DNA of 64,000 nucleotides from Ricordea florida (taxonomy: Eukaryota > Cnidaria > Anthozoa > Corallimorpharia > Ricordeidae). Position 1 is the first letter of the stretch. Each line of letters starts with the position of its first letter. A model generated the notes under the pieces. The model ran no database searches, had not been told where the DNA came from, and worked only from the letters and a program-made list of their open reading frames with translations. A program made the translations under genes and the position numbers. The DNA lies in contig OX453287.1 of the NCBI GenBank assembly GCA_949710005.1, forward strand, positions 16,028,560 through 16,092,559, read 5' to 3'. Below are positions 55,901-64,000 of this stretch, one piece after another.

Positions 55901-58900
55901 TAATGCTGCAATTTTCTGTAATTTTTGTAAAGCGTACGGTATTTCCCACTTGTTGATTTCTGATACTTACCAACTCGTGCGTAAGTATCGTACGAATACT
56001 CTTTCCGTGAAGTATTCAATATATCTCATTTGAGCAGTTAAAAAGATTGGAAATATTACATGGGGTTAACTTATTGAAAACATCATGCTTCAGCATTAAA
56101 ATAGATTTAGAATAAAGCATATTTACTGGAATAGTATTGGAGGAGACAAAAAGAGGAATGGCATGTGACCTGTAATGTGCAGCTGAGATTAGAGTCACTT
56201 AAAACACCTAAGTTTTTGACATAAGACTTTTGTTCTAAAGGTAAAAACGTTTTGGAATCATTATCAAATATTTGAGGGTACAGTAGACTTGATATTCAGT
56301 TTTTTTTTTGTTAAGGATGAAAGATAATGAAGTTCGACTTCTTAACGTTCAGCGTTAACTTGTTCGCTGTTAGCCATTCATAGAGTTTGTGTTATTCAAA
56401 TTTCACAACGAGTTCCAGGGTTCGAAGATTTTTATAATAAATTTTTTGTCGTCAGCAAACAAGTAGAAAGCTAGTTTATCAGATGACCTGTGTATATCAT
56501 GACCTGTGAATGATACATAAAAGAAGACAAGACAGAGCATCAGGGGCGGATCCAGGATTTCAAAAGGGGGGGTGGATGGATGGCGGGTCGACCCGCCATC
56601 TTGGAAATTACCCACAAGACCCTGGGAACGAGGTTGCCATCAAGCCTGAGCATCGACTGAGCACATGGGTTGGTAAGCGCGAACGTTTCCCTGCAAATTT
56701 CGCAATAAACAACAACCAGACATGAGCGAGAGCTAATTTTTCTTTCTTTATTTATTTTCTATTTCAAATAAAGTGACATTTCGAATTATTTTTTTTACTG
56801 AAAAATGGGGGTTGGATATCCACCCTATCCACCCCCCCTGTATCCGCCCCTGAGCATTGTGGGACACCACAAATCATAGATTGTTTGCTGGAGATGTCGC
56901 TTCCAACTTTAGTGGATTGAATACGGTTGGAAAGATAAGAACGGAACCATTCGCTCACGATGCCTCTCGTACCGTAGTGATATAGTTTTTGTAGCAGAAT
57001 TGAGTCGTGAACTGTGACGAACACTTTTTTTTTAAATCAATAAATACACCACACGTTTATATCCCTTTGTCAAGGTAGATTGGATTTGATTACCTATGTT
57101 CCGTATCTGACAAGGATGATCATTTTTCAGATTGTGGGCCTTACATCAAGAAGCTTAATAAAGGTCAACTCTTTCTTTTATAAACAGAAGCATTTACACA
57201 CACAGAAATATTTCGTATGAACTACACTTACCAGGCGTTATAAGTCAGACGACCGGACGTTGTCTCTGGCGTCCAGCGTCCAACCGCTAACGAAACCCCC
57301 ACTACATGTAATATACATGTAATATTGTTATTCTAGTAGAAGCCTGCTTGCGTTCATATGATAGCACGAATCCTGCAATCCGAGAAAACGAGGTTTGTAA
57401 GATATTAAAAGATATTAAAAATTATTGCCAACGAGCCAGCCGAGCAAAGACGCAAGGCTGGCGAGGCGGCAGCATTATAGAGCCGTGCGAAAATACTGTG
57501 CAGGCGGAAAAAATCTCGAGTGATCGAGAGACATGTTTGTAATGTAAGATTCCTGAGATTCCAATGACGTAATTGCAAAGAGGTCGATTGTCTTTCAACG
57601 GACCGAGGATATCGAAGTATATCTGATGTCTCTAGAAGATGTTTGTTTGGTTTACGATGTCCAAACAGCAAACATAACAAGAGTCGTTTCCTTCAACCTT
57701 ACAAAAGAAAAGTCTGATTGGCGGACAAATATAAGTCTACAAAATGCATTTCAAAATTTTGTGTGAACAGTGCAATACCCTTCTGCGACTACTACAACGT
57801 AGAATTTGATTGTTCGTTCTCAGAGGATGTTATATAATTGAAATTGTTTAATACCGTTAACGACGGACTTGCCCATGCATCCCAAAGCAAACAGTTTTTG
57901 CATGTGCTTTGCCAGCTGTTCGACTAAAAAGGACGTTATATCATTGAAATATTTTGTTACTGTTTATGCTCATATGCCAGAGATTTGACTAATCTATACA
58001 AAAAGCCTCGGAACGAAATGTATGTAAATTTCTGTAAATCCTCAAACCAAACTGTTTGTCAATGAAATGTAGACTTCTATTGTTCTTTTTCTGAGGACGT
58101 TATATAATTGAAACTGTTACTGTTTATAGCTTAAAAACATTGTTTGACACTAAAGACATGTAAGTTTGTGTAAATCTGACTTGCATAGCACCGTGTAAAA
58201 AATGTTTGTTGGGTTACATTCTTGTTCTGTATTCTGTATGTTTTAAAAAGGAAAGAAAACGAGGTCAGTTATCATTTCAGCCGAAACCGTTGTATCGCGA
58301 TGATTTAAATCCAAGAGTCTGATTTTCGTTTTCGCGATTCTGCGCTGTCAATCAAAATATTTAAAAAAGTGACGTGCACGAAACATGACTGTTTTTGAAG
58401 TTGCGGGCCAATTAGTATTTGTTTTGATTGGTTGCTCGTTGGCACTTAGCGAGAGCTACATCTAGTTATATTTCAAAACAAACTTTTGAATTTATCGGGC
58501 CGTACAGTGAAGTACGGCCCGATAAATTGACCAATCACAGCGCGCGTACTAACTGAGAGATATAATAAGGTAACATACAATACAGTGCAGTATTAACTAT
58601 TTTGTGAAAGATATAAAGTAGCGAAAACACTGAACAAAATCCCGGTGCGCCGAACATTTAACTGTTTGATCTCATCGCCTGGAGGATCCAGTACCAGTGA
58701 CTACATCGTGAGGGAAGCGAAGAAGTTTACATACTGTAGCAATCGGTATGTAGCATCACGCACAATGAATAATCATATATTCCAAAATCAATCAATATTT
58801 GTATCAAATTGAAAGTACACCGAAGTATGCTACATGTAGTTGGTTTCTACTAAAACGACTAAACGAGCTCTTTTTTTTCCCATGAGAAAAGCGCTGTACG

Positions 58901-61900
58901 CATCGTCAACCATTGTCTCGTGAAAAAATCAAAGTTTTGTTCTAATTATTAAATGATTTATCATTGTTTTTTGACTATACTCAAATTGTTTATGCTCAAT
59001 CTACAGGGAATATGTACGCGAGGTGAAAGTTCGACTTATCAGATATCTGACATCCTGTCCGATGTCACCGCATCACGCAAAAGAATTCTTTGCCATGCTT
59101 TTGGATGAATATCAAGCTCTTTCAAAGGCGTTTGACATTCTTAGACCGTTCTTTATCAAACTGGTAGGTAACAAGAACGACCAGGTGTTGTTAAATGTAA
59201 ATGGTTGTTCAAGGCAGTACATACAGAGTGTACTTTTGTGGTAAACACATGTACATGGAAAAAAATTTCCTGCACAGTCGTGCCTGTCGGTAAAGGCAAG
59301 CACGTCCGGTGTAAAAATCTTGTTTTGTAGGATATAGTATGAACAATATCGAGAAGTGTGAATACGCGATTTATTACATCCATTTTGAAATCACAGGTGC
59401 TCCCTGCAATTTGATTGGCCCATAGCAGAGTGATTTATTCACGAATCTCACTCTCTTGGGATCTAGATCGCATCTTTCTTTTAGCCAATGAGAATAAGCA
59501 CTAAAATAAAACGACCAATCAAATTTACAATAAAATATTGGCAGTTGACTAACAAAAGTCCTGTATGAGGACTATTAAATTGTGCGATTTCAAAGCTGGA
59601 TGTAATAAAGTGGTAATTGAACTTCGTGTCGTGTAATTTTGGTCTGAAATCAAACTTGTGATTTCAAATTGAACTCGCGCTGCGTGCTCATTCGATATTT
59701 GAAATCATGCGTATGATGTCTGACCAAATTTCACTCCACTCAATTCAATTACCAATATTAATCACCCTAACCAAATGTAAGGTTTTCCTTCGCTTTTTTG
59801 ATCATTATTGGCGTGACCTTATAATTATAGGTAAAATAAACCCGTTCACTCCTAAGATCTGAGTAGGAATTCTCTTAAGCGACTACCATACATTTGGTTT
59901 TAAGTTGCTTTGGAGAATTTGGTGTCAGATCAATTCCTGATGTCCGAGTTGATTATTTTTTTGATGCTCGTCAACAGGTAATGTTAGTCATACATTACAC
60001 TGTTCTTGTATGGAGAAATTCTGTACTGAACACTTTTGTGAGTGAAAGGGTTAACCTGTATGTAGGGAGTTATACAGTAAACATTAAACCTTTACTTGTA
60101 CCGTGATGGAGCCTTTATTACAACAGTTCGTGTAGTGTGATACACTATTCACTTGACTCTGGCTTACGCTCAGGTTGTCGAAACGTCAGTCACCAACAAC
60201 AGTTTTCAGAATTACCCTCACCCGGACGATCACACTGTACGAACTTCTGATACTCCTGCGAGTTCAAACCATTTACTATGTTACCTTTATTACAACATTA
60301 GAACAACTAGATTAGTGACGTCTTTCATTGCGTATTCTTAGGACACAGATCACTTACAAGAATTTGGTTTAAGTTGGGACCTCCTTCACAAGCATTTATT
60401 TTATGTTGAAATATACCGTGATCCTGCAGTATATGGCAGTCTTCCAGCTCTCATTACACAGTTAAGGTGAGCAGCGCTCTTTGCTTCATTTAAGAAATAA
60501 CTCTTCTGCTGTATTTGTACAGGCTTGTACAAACCAAGCTGGGTTTGGGAAAATTCGAGAGCAGATCGAATAAATACGAGACCCATCAATTGATCATTTG
60601 TTTGTACTTTACTTGCTCGAGAATTCTACGAAACACAACGAGAATTGCATGAGACGGTGTAGGCCATAATATGTATTCTCTGATGTTTTTTTTACTGGAA
60701 AATTGTGTGAAACTTAAATACTGTAGATACGGGATTGTGGAGTTTCAGTGAGAGGCGAGGTTGGGGGTGGTCTTTGTCGCTGTGCATTTCTGCATTTATT
60801 GCATTAGATAAGTAAATTAAATATTAATAGTAATAACATTAATATTAATATTAATTCGATAAATATTAGATAGGGAAAGGGTGGTGTATTTGTCTACTGC
60901 AAACAATGACTGCAAGATTAATGGGAAGGGGTAGTCTGTTTATCCATTGCAACTCATTCGTATTTGATTTAAGGATGAACAGCATATCTTCCTCACTACG
61001 TACTTGTGTCTGAGTATCCACGTCAGTTATCACGTCGTATAGTGTCCTTGACATGATATAGACAAGAATAAGGGAACACATAAGACAGTTAAACTTCTCA
61101 GCAGAGTCGTGTTCTGTTATGTCACAAATGAACCCAGATTTTGTATATTTTTAATGTGTGCCAAACATTTGAAGGAGGGAGGGATTCTGACATTTTTAGA
61201 AGATTTACTGTTTGTAAGATTTTTTTAGAACATTTTTTTAGAACTTATCGTAACATCTTTTAATCTAATAATATAATATTTTTTCAAGTATCTGAGGGGG
61301 CCGGAATCCTAAATCCTCGAATTTGATTGACTAATTGCGCGCACTTGACCGGTCCAGCTTTTTAGGATACGTCCCGGGGGCCGGATTTTTTCCCCGCTGT
61401 AGTAATTTTCTATCTCTTTTCTTACTTTAAAAAAGGAGACATCCAAAAAAAGAAATAAATAAGTTATTTACCGGTCCGTATAGAAAAAAAACTGTGCTGT
61501 AGGTCTTGAGTAAATTTTTTCCCATATGGACCTTCCACCCGGTAAATAACATATTTGTATTTTAGTATAAATGTATAAATGATTATACAAAATCGCGCGC
61601 TCTGATTGGTTCGCTATCTCGGATTATCAGCCTCGATGAACAAAATGGCTGCCAGTCGTTCGCGCTTTTGATGAATTTAACTTTTTCGTGTTGTACAATG
61701 CTTTTTTCCTTTCTTTTCTTTTTTGAAATAATCACCTGTGTATTTATGCTAAAACAATTATTCGCCAAAGGCGAAGTGATTATCGGTGGATATTCACCGA
61801 TAATCACTTCGCCAAAGGCGAATAATTGTTAAGTACTGTACTGTACTGCACTGCACTGTACTGTACTGTATCAGGGCGCGACGGAAGTGCCGTCCGACAG

Positions 61901-62631
61901 CCCGGGGCTAGTGGAATGACTTGTCGGGCTAGCATTTTCTTATCGTAGCTTGCCCGACGGGCAAGCACCGTTGGTTCCTCTTTTCTGACGATAAATTGAG
62001 CCTTAATACCAAAAAGTGTCAAGCAGAAAGCTCCTGAGAGAAAATGATAACATTTTGAGACCAAATTATAGTAGCGTGACAACGTTTTGCCCCGCATTTT
62101 AGTTGACGAGCTTTGAAGAGAATTTACTTCATCGAATGTCGACAGACTTCAGATTACAGTGCTAGTTTAATTGACCGATCGCAACGTTCATGACATTCAC
62201 AAAAATAACTGTGTTGTGATTTCCGTAAATTTATAATATTTTTGACCGTCAACGGGGGTAAAATACTACGAAGAATTAGTTTATATCTATGCCTGGTATC
62301 AGTACTTGTATTTTGCTTAATTAAATCTGATTATTCTTTATAAACAATTTAATTTCGGGCTAGCTCCTCAGAGCTTCGGGCCAGTAACCTCAAGTAACAG
62401 CTTGCCCGAAGGGCAATCTGATCTTTTCATTTTCGTCTCACCCTGTGTATTGTATTGTATTGTATTTCTTGTGACTACACGGCCACCCATGAAGCTCAGT
62501 CAGTGATCTGTTATTTACTGTATTGGTGTAAAAATTCACCCAGTGATCCTTTTTTAATATTTCTTCCGCAGGTTGGGTGCTGTTTCACCCGAGAACTTTC
62601 ACCAAGACACGTTTCCCAACTTGCTTCACAG
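46880..62631 (+). CDS. FAM193-like gene, first 13 exons (partial)
   Basis: Thirteen exons with canonical GT/AG borders join in phase throughout, giving 365 codons plus two bases; the gene runs past the window. The protein starts MSCDEKNNKRRKKR. It has a Cys pair region (CLLCHKERYERC), APLWVCPDCRRN, KCNCQSC, then CCWSEVRNVVRCIYREAG, a helical segment LFEKLETQAREYVREVKVRL, and a long alpha-helical part with LLDEYQALSKAF and DLLHKHLFYVEIYRD. The order of a Cys-rich N-terminus, a WxEVRxVVRxIYRxAG helix and the long helical region fits FAM193 (IRIZIO) proteins as I remember them, a poorly understood metazoan family; the C-terminal FAM193 domain would lie beyond the window. The naming is moderately sure, the gene model is well supported. 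Confidence 0.65.
48080..48130 (+). CDS. FAM193-like exon 2
   Basis: 17 codons (ETKKGRACVESELTLPQ) between CCATAG and GTAAAG, phase 0 on both sides. Confidence 0.65.
49716..49812 (+). CDS. FAM193-like exon 3
   Basis: 32 codons plus one base, holding CIDGERCLLCHKERYERC, a likely zinc-binding Cys cluster. Acceptor TGCAG, donor GTATGT. Confidence 0.7.
50143..50201 (+). CDS. FAM193-like exon 4
   Basis: Completes a Gly codon, then 19 codons rich in Ser and Gln (STAQLSNCSAPSLAQ). Acceptor TAG, donor GTAACC. The small size makes it the least certain exon, but phase agrees on both sides. Confidence 0.6.
50670..50762 (+). CDS. FAM193-like exon 5
   Basis: 31 codons: APLWVCPDCRRNIEEEERR, a Cys-x2-Cys knuckle followed by an acidic/basic helix. 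Donor GTAAGT, phase 0. Confidence 0.72.
51224..51330 (+). CDS. FAM193-like exon 6
   Basis: 35 codons plus two bases ending in CGQLNKCNCQSCSRR, a further Cys cluster. Acceptor CTGTAG, donor GTAGAG. Confidence 0.7.
52107..52167 (+). CDS. FAM193-like exon 7
   Basis: Closes the phase-2 codon, then 20 codons of a charged helix (LKEDMINDLVMEKEKLQLR). Acceptor TTGCAG, donor GTATGT. Confidence 0.68.
52565..52631 (+). CDS. FAM193-like exon 8
   Basis: CCWSEVRNVVRCIYREAGTS, the segment that most suggests FAM193. Acceptor TTTAG, donor GTATGA, phase 1. Confidence 0.72.
52770..53060. mobile_element. Penelope-like element terminal fragment
   Basis: GTGCTGACGTTTCGAGCGTTAGCCCTTCGTCGGAGCGAATG (52807-52847) is the characteristic terminal motif of Penelope-like elements; in reverse complement it resembles a degenerate hammerhead (CGACGAAG ... 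CGAAACGTCAG). About 200 bases of associated sequence follow inside intron 8. No reverse transcriptase is present. Confidence 0.55.
54374..54541. mobile_element. foldback MITE, copy B
   Basis: Inverted arms GATTACCTCACACGTCCCTACTTCATTATGCATGCTGTAG and CTACAGCATGCATAATGAAGTAGAGACCTGTGAGGAAATC, same family as the copy at 38752. It ends about 60 bases before exon 9. Confidence 0.75.
54600..54660 (+). CDS. FAM193-like exon 9
   Basis: Acidic helical piece (DEEETVRSSLDENQLKMKVEK) after a T-rich acceptor tract. Donor GTAAGG, phase 2. Confidence 0.68.
54771..55100 (+). mobile_element. tRNA-headed SINE
   Basis: A tRNA-like head at 54775-54845 with A box GGCTCAGTTGGTAGAG and B box GGGTTCAAGCCCC, then an unrelated body of about 250 bases. 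The acceptor stem pairs poorly, which speaks against a functional tRNA gene. Confidence 0.65.
55654..55707 (+). CDS. FAM193-like exon 10
   Basis: LMNSDAAQLFEKLETQAR, helical; acceptor TTTAAG, donor GTGGGT, phase 2. Confidence 0.68.
56010..57030 (-). pseudogene. non-LTR reverse transcriptase fragment, interrupted
   Basis: The minus strand reads DSILLQKLYHYGTRGIVSEWFRSYLSNR and MICGVPQ (57024-56860). After a 312-bp insertion it continues with HDIHRSSDKLAFYLFADD (about 56510-56440), VKNLGVLSDSNL and finally SILMLKHDVFNKLTPC near 56080. The active site reads FADD. Several frame breaks show it is dead. Confidence 0.7.
56541..56852. mobile_element. hAT-like MITE inside the RT fragment
   Basis: Terminal inverted repeats begin CAGGGGCGGATCCAGG and end in TATCCGCCCCTG. 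AGCAT flanks both ends (56536-56540, 56853-56857). CAGGGGCGGAT ends are typical of hAT elements, whose duplications are normally 8 bp; only 5 match here. Confidence 0.75.
58489..58528. repeat. perfect 17-bp hairpin
   Basis: AATTTATCGGGCCGTAC and GTACGGCCCGATAAATT flank a 6-base loop. The following sequence matches the fragment at 37820-37895, so it is part of a dispersed element, in intron 10. Confidence 0.7.
59007..59163 (+). CDS. FAM193-like exon 11
   Basis: The longest exon, 52 codons after the split codon: EYVREVKVRLIRYLTS, then HAKEFFAMLLDEYQALSKAF. Acceptor CTACAG, donor GTAGGT. Confidence 0.75.
59366..59625. mobile_element. MITE with TTTATTACATCCA termini
   Basis: TTTATTACATCCATTTTGAAATC at 59370 returns inverted (GATTTCAAAGCTGGATGTAATAAA) at about 59587-59611. 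The inside contains ATTTGATTGG and its inverted form. Intron 11. Confidence 0.6.
60140..60330. repeat. dispersed retroelement terminus, GTCGAAACGTCAGTCA family
   Basis: TTACGCTCAGGTTGTCGAAACGTCAGTCACCAACAACAG recalls Penelope-type ends and shares GTCGAAACGTCAGTCA with about 22014. It lies just before exon 12. Confidence 0.45.
60342..60466 (+). CDS. FAM193-like exon 12
   Basis: 41 codons plus two bases: DTDHLQEFGLSWDLLHKH, then VYGSLPALITQLR. Acceptor TTCTTAG, donor GTGAGC. Confidence 0.75.
61753..61830. repeat. inverted repeat with 36-base arms
   Basis: Arms 61753-61788 and 61795-61830 pair except for three central bases in CGCCAAAGGCG, with a 6-base loop. A TACTG microsatellite follows at about 61833-61871. 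Intron 12. Confidence 0.7.
62572..62631 (+). CDS. FAM193-like exon 13
   Basis: Closes an Arg codon and adds 19 codons (LGAVSPENFHQDTFPNLLH). Acceptor CCGCAG, donor GTGATT; the next exon lies beyond 64000 or was not recognised. Confidence 0.68.
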
Positions 62632-64000
62632 GTGATTAAAACATGGCTAAGCTCATCCGTTCGTTTATTCACCATGTGTTACTGACTTTATGCGTGGTCA
62701 AGATGGTTTGATATGGGCAGAGTTATTATTTTTTGACTGAAATACTAAAAAAGCGAGGCGAACAATTATTCTCTGAAATAGGGAAGAGTAGTGGCAGAAT
62801 ATTTACCGCGCTGCAAAGCCACTATTCACCAAGACTGAAGAGAATATAGACCAATAGTATAGACCAATGAAGCAACCTTTGTGGGGAGCTTAAGCAAGCA
62901 CGTTGACGACGCCGATCAAAACACAACCGGTGGAAAAAAAATTGATCTCTTACCTATTGCGCTGCTGGCGGCAGGCTCGTTTCATTTTTTCCGTTTCGCT
63001 TTTGAATGGTAGATTATTTCACCCTGTACTCGATCTGTACCTCATCATGACCTTGGAGCAAATATTTTCCAGTTTTGCCCTTCCACACAGTTAACAAATA
63101 CGTAATCTGGAGTTCACAACTTAACTCATTTCCGACGAGCTCACGACCATGGCGTCTTGTCAGACCCATGATTTAGAAAACTCACCAAAATATTACGTTA
63201 TGTAAATTAGGCAAAGTGCTAAATTTTTTTGGAAAATATTATTGCCTACTGGATTGTGAAATACACATGTTTGGAAAGCCTATTTTGTACCCTTCAAAAT
63301 GAGGTATATCTTTGATCACTGCTGTAAATATCTGTGGAGATATTAACTAAAAATGAAATGTCCCTCAATTTGCTTGATTTTTGGGCCGTCGGAAATGAGT
63401 TAAGTTAACAAAGAACTCACTGTATGCCAAGGTCGCTCCATCTGATCCGCTTGGCACCACTCTAAGTGGAAGGAGACGTCGTTCGAGTGGCTTTCTATAC
63501 GTAGAAACCTAAGAGGCTGTGAAACAGCTCTTGAAATCTTACCTTTAGTTTGTAACCCGCCATACTTAGAAGCTAATAACAGGGTTACAAGAGCTGCTAC
63601 GTCACCGAGATTCAAAAATGAAGTTCTGGGGCCGTTTGTTCGAAGGCCTATTAGCGCTAACCCAGGGTTAAATTTTAACCCGGGTTTCTTTTCCTCTTTT
63701 TAAAAAGCGTTTTCTCCGATAACTTTCTCTATTTAATTCAGAGCATACCATCATCAAATTGTATTCAAAAAGAATTATACTGAATGTGCTTTTTAAGCTC
63801 TCATATCTGCATTTAAATTTCGCACCAACCGTGACTTACCTTAATCCTGCTTGGAACAACCCGGCCCTGGTATGAAGTGGTTCACAGAAAATTGCTTGTT
63901 GAATCCGTTCCAGTTCAAACTTACTTGACAGATAGATTATATCGTTTCTTTATCCTCTACGGGTACAGTACGAACTCATAAGCGACCAGTTTCCAGTTGG
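62632..64000. other. intron 13 (partial)
   Basis: Noncoding sequence after exon 13. TTAACCCAGGGTTAAATTTTAACCCGGG near 63658 is a palindromic short repeat. No further exon is recognised. Confidence 0.45.

Larger units (their letters stand above)
48600..59400. repeat. dispersed TACATGTA-type octamers in introns
   Basis: The palindrome TACATGTA and close forms (ACATGTAC) occur many times through the introns of the FAM193-like gene, far more than I notice in the first 40 kb. Otherwise the introns are AT-rich and hold the transposons listed separately. Confidence 0.45.

Overview
The window looks like nuclear DNA of a cnidarian, most likely an anthozoan such as a stony coral. The reasons are an AT-rich background crowded with short foldback elements, tRNA-headed SINEs, Penelope-like and LINE remnants, plus two metazoan host genes: a single-exon forkhead gene of FoxQ2 type (29605-30405, minus) and the 5' half of a 13-exon-plus gene that resembles FAM193 (46880-62631, plus). 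The species is inferred, not shown.

Layout. 1-3.4 kb: degraded repeats and a hammerhead-ribozyme-like motif of Penelope type. About 3.4-15.0 kb: a compact, endogenised double-stranded DNA virus-like element of the Polinton/adintovirus kind. It has about a dozen tightly packed genes: a protein-primed-type family B DNA polymerase carrying an endonuclease VII-like insert, an N-terminal SAP-like module, a DDE integrase, an A32/FtsK-type packaging ATPase, a putative major capsid protein, a putative ssDNA-binding protein with an acidic tail and several small membrane proteins. All but the integrase lie on the minus strand. The polymerase reading frame has one in-frame stop and the capsid gene one frameshift; integrase, ATPase and most small genes are open, so the copy looks young. 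I could not find terminal inverted repeats. 15.98-20.03 kb: an L1/Tx1-like LINE (endonuclease plus reverse transcriptase) with two frameshifts, poly-A tail and 15-bp target-site duplication. 20-29 kb: noncoding DNA with foldback elements. 29.6-30.4 kb: FoxQ2-like gene. 31-39 kb: noncoding DNA with a 106-bp minisatellite and a SINE. 39-43 kb: broken LINE pieces and MITEs. 44.0-46.5 kb: a nearly identical inverted duplication holding two convergent truncated copies of a gene with an integrase-like domain. 46.9 kb to the end: FAM193-like exons with intronic transposons.

Working together: the virus-like genes supply replication (polymerase, ssDNA binding), integration, capsid and DNA packaging, and the short overlaps, hairpins and repeated leader suggest compact virus-type transcription. 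Everything rests on reading the sequence; no similarity search was run.
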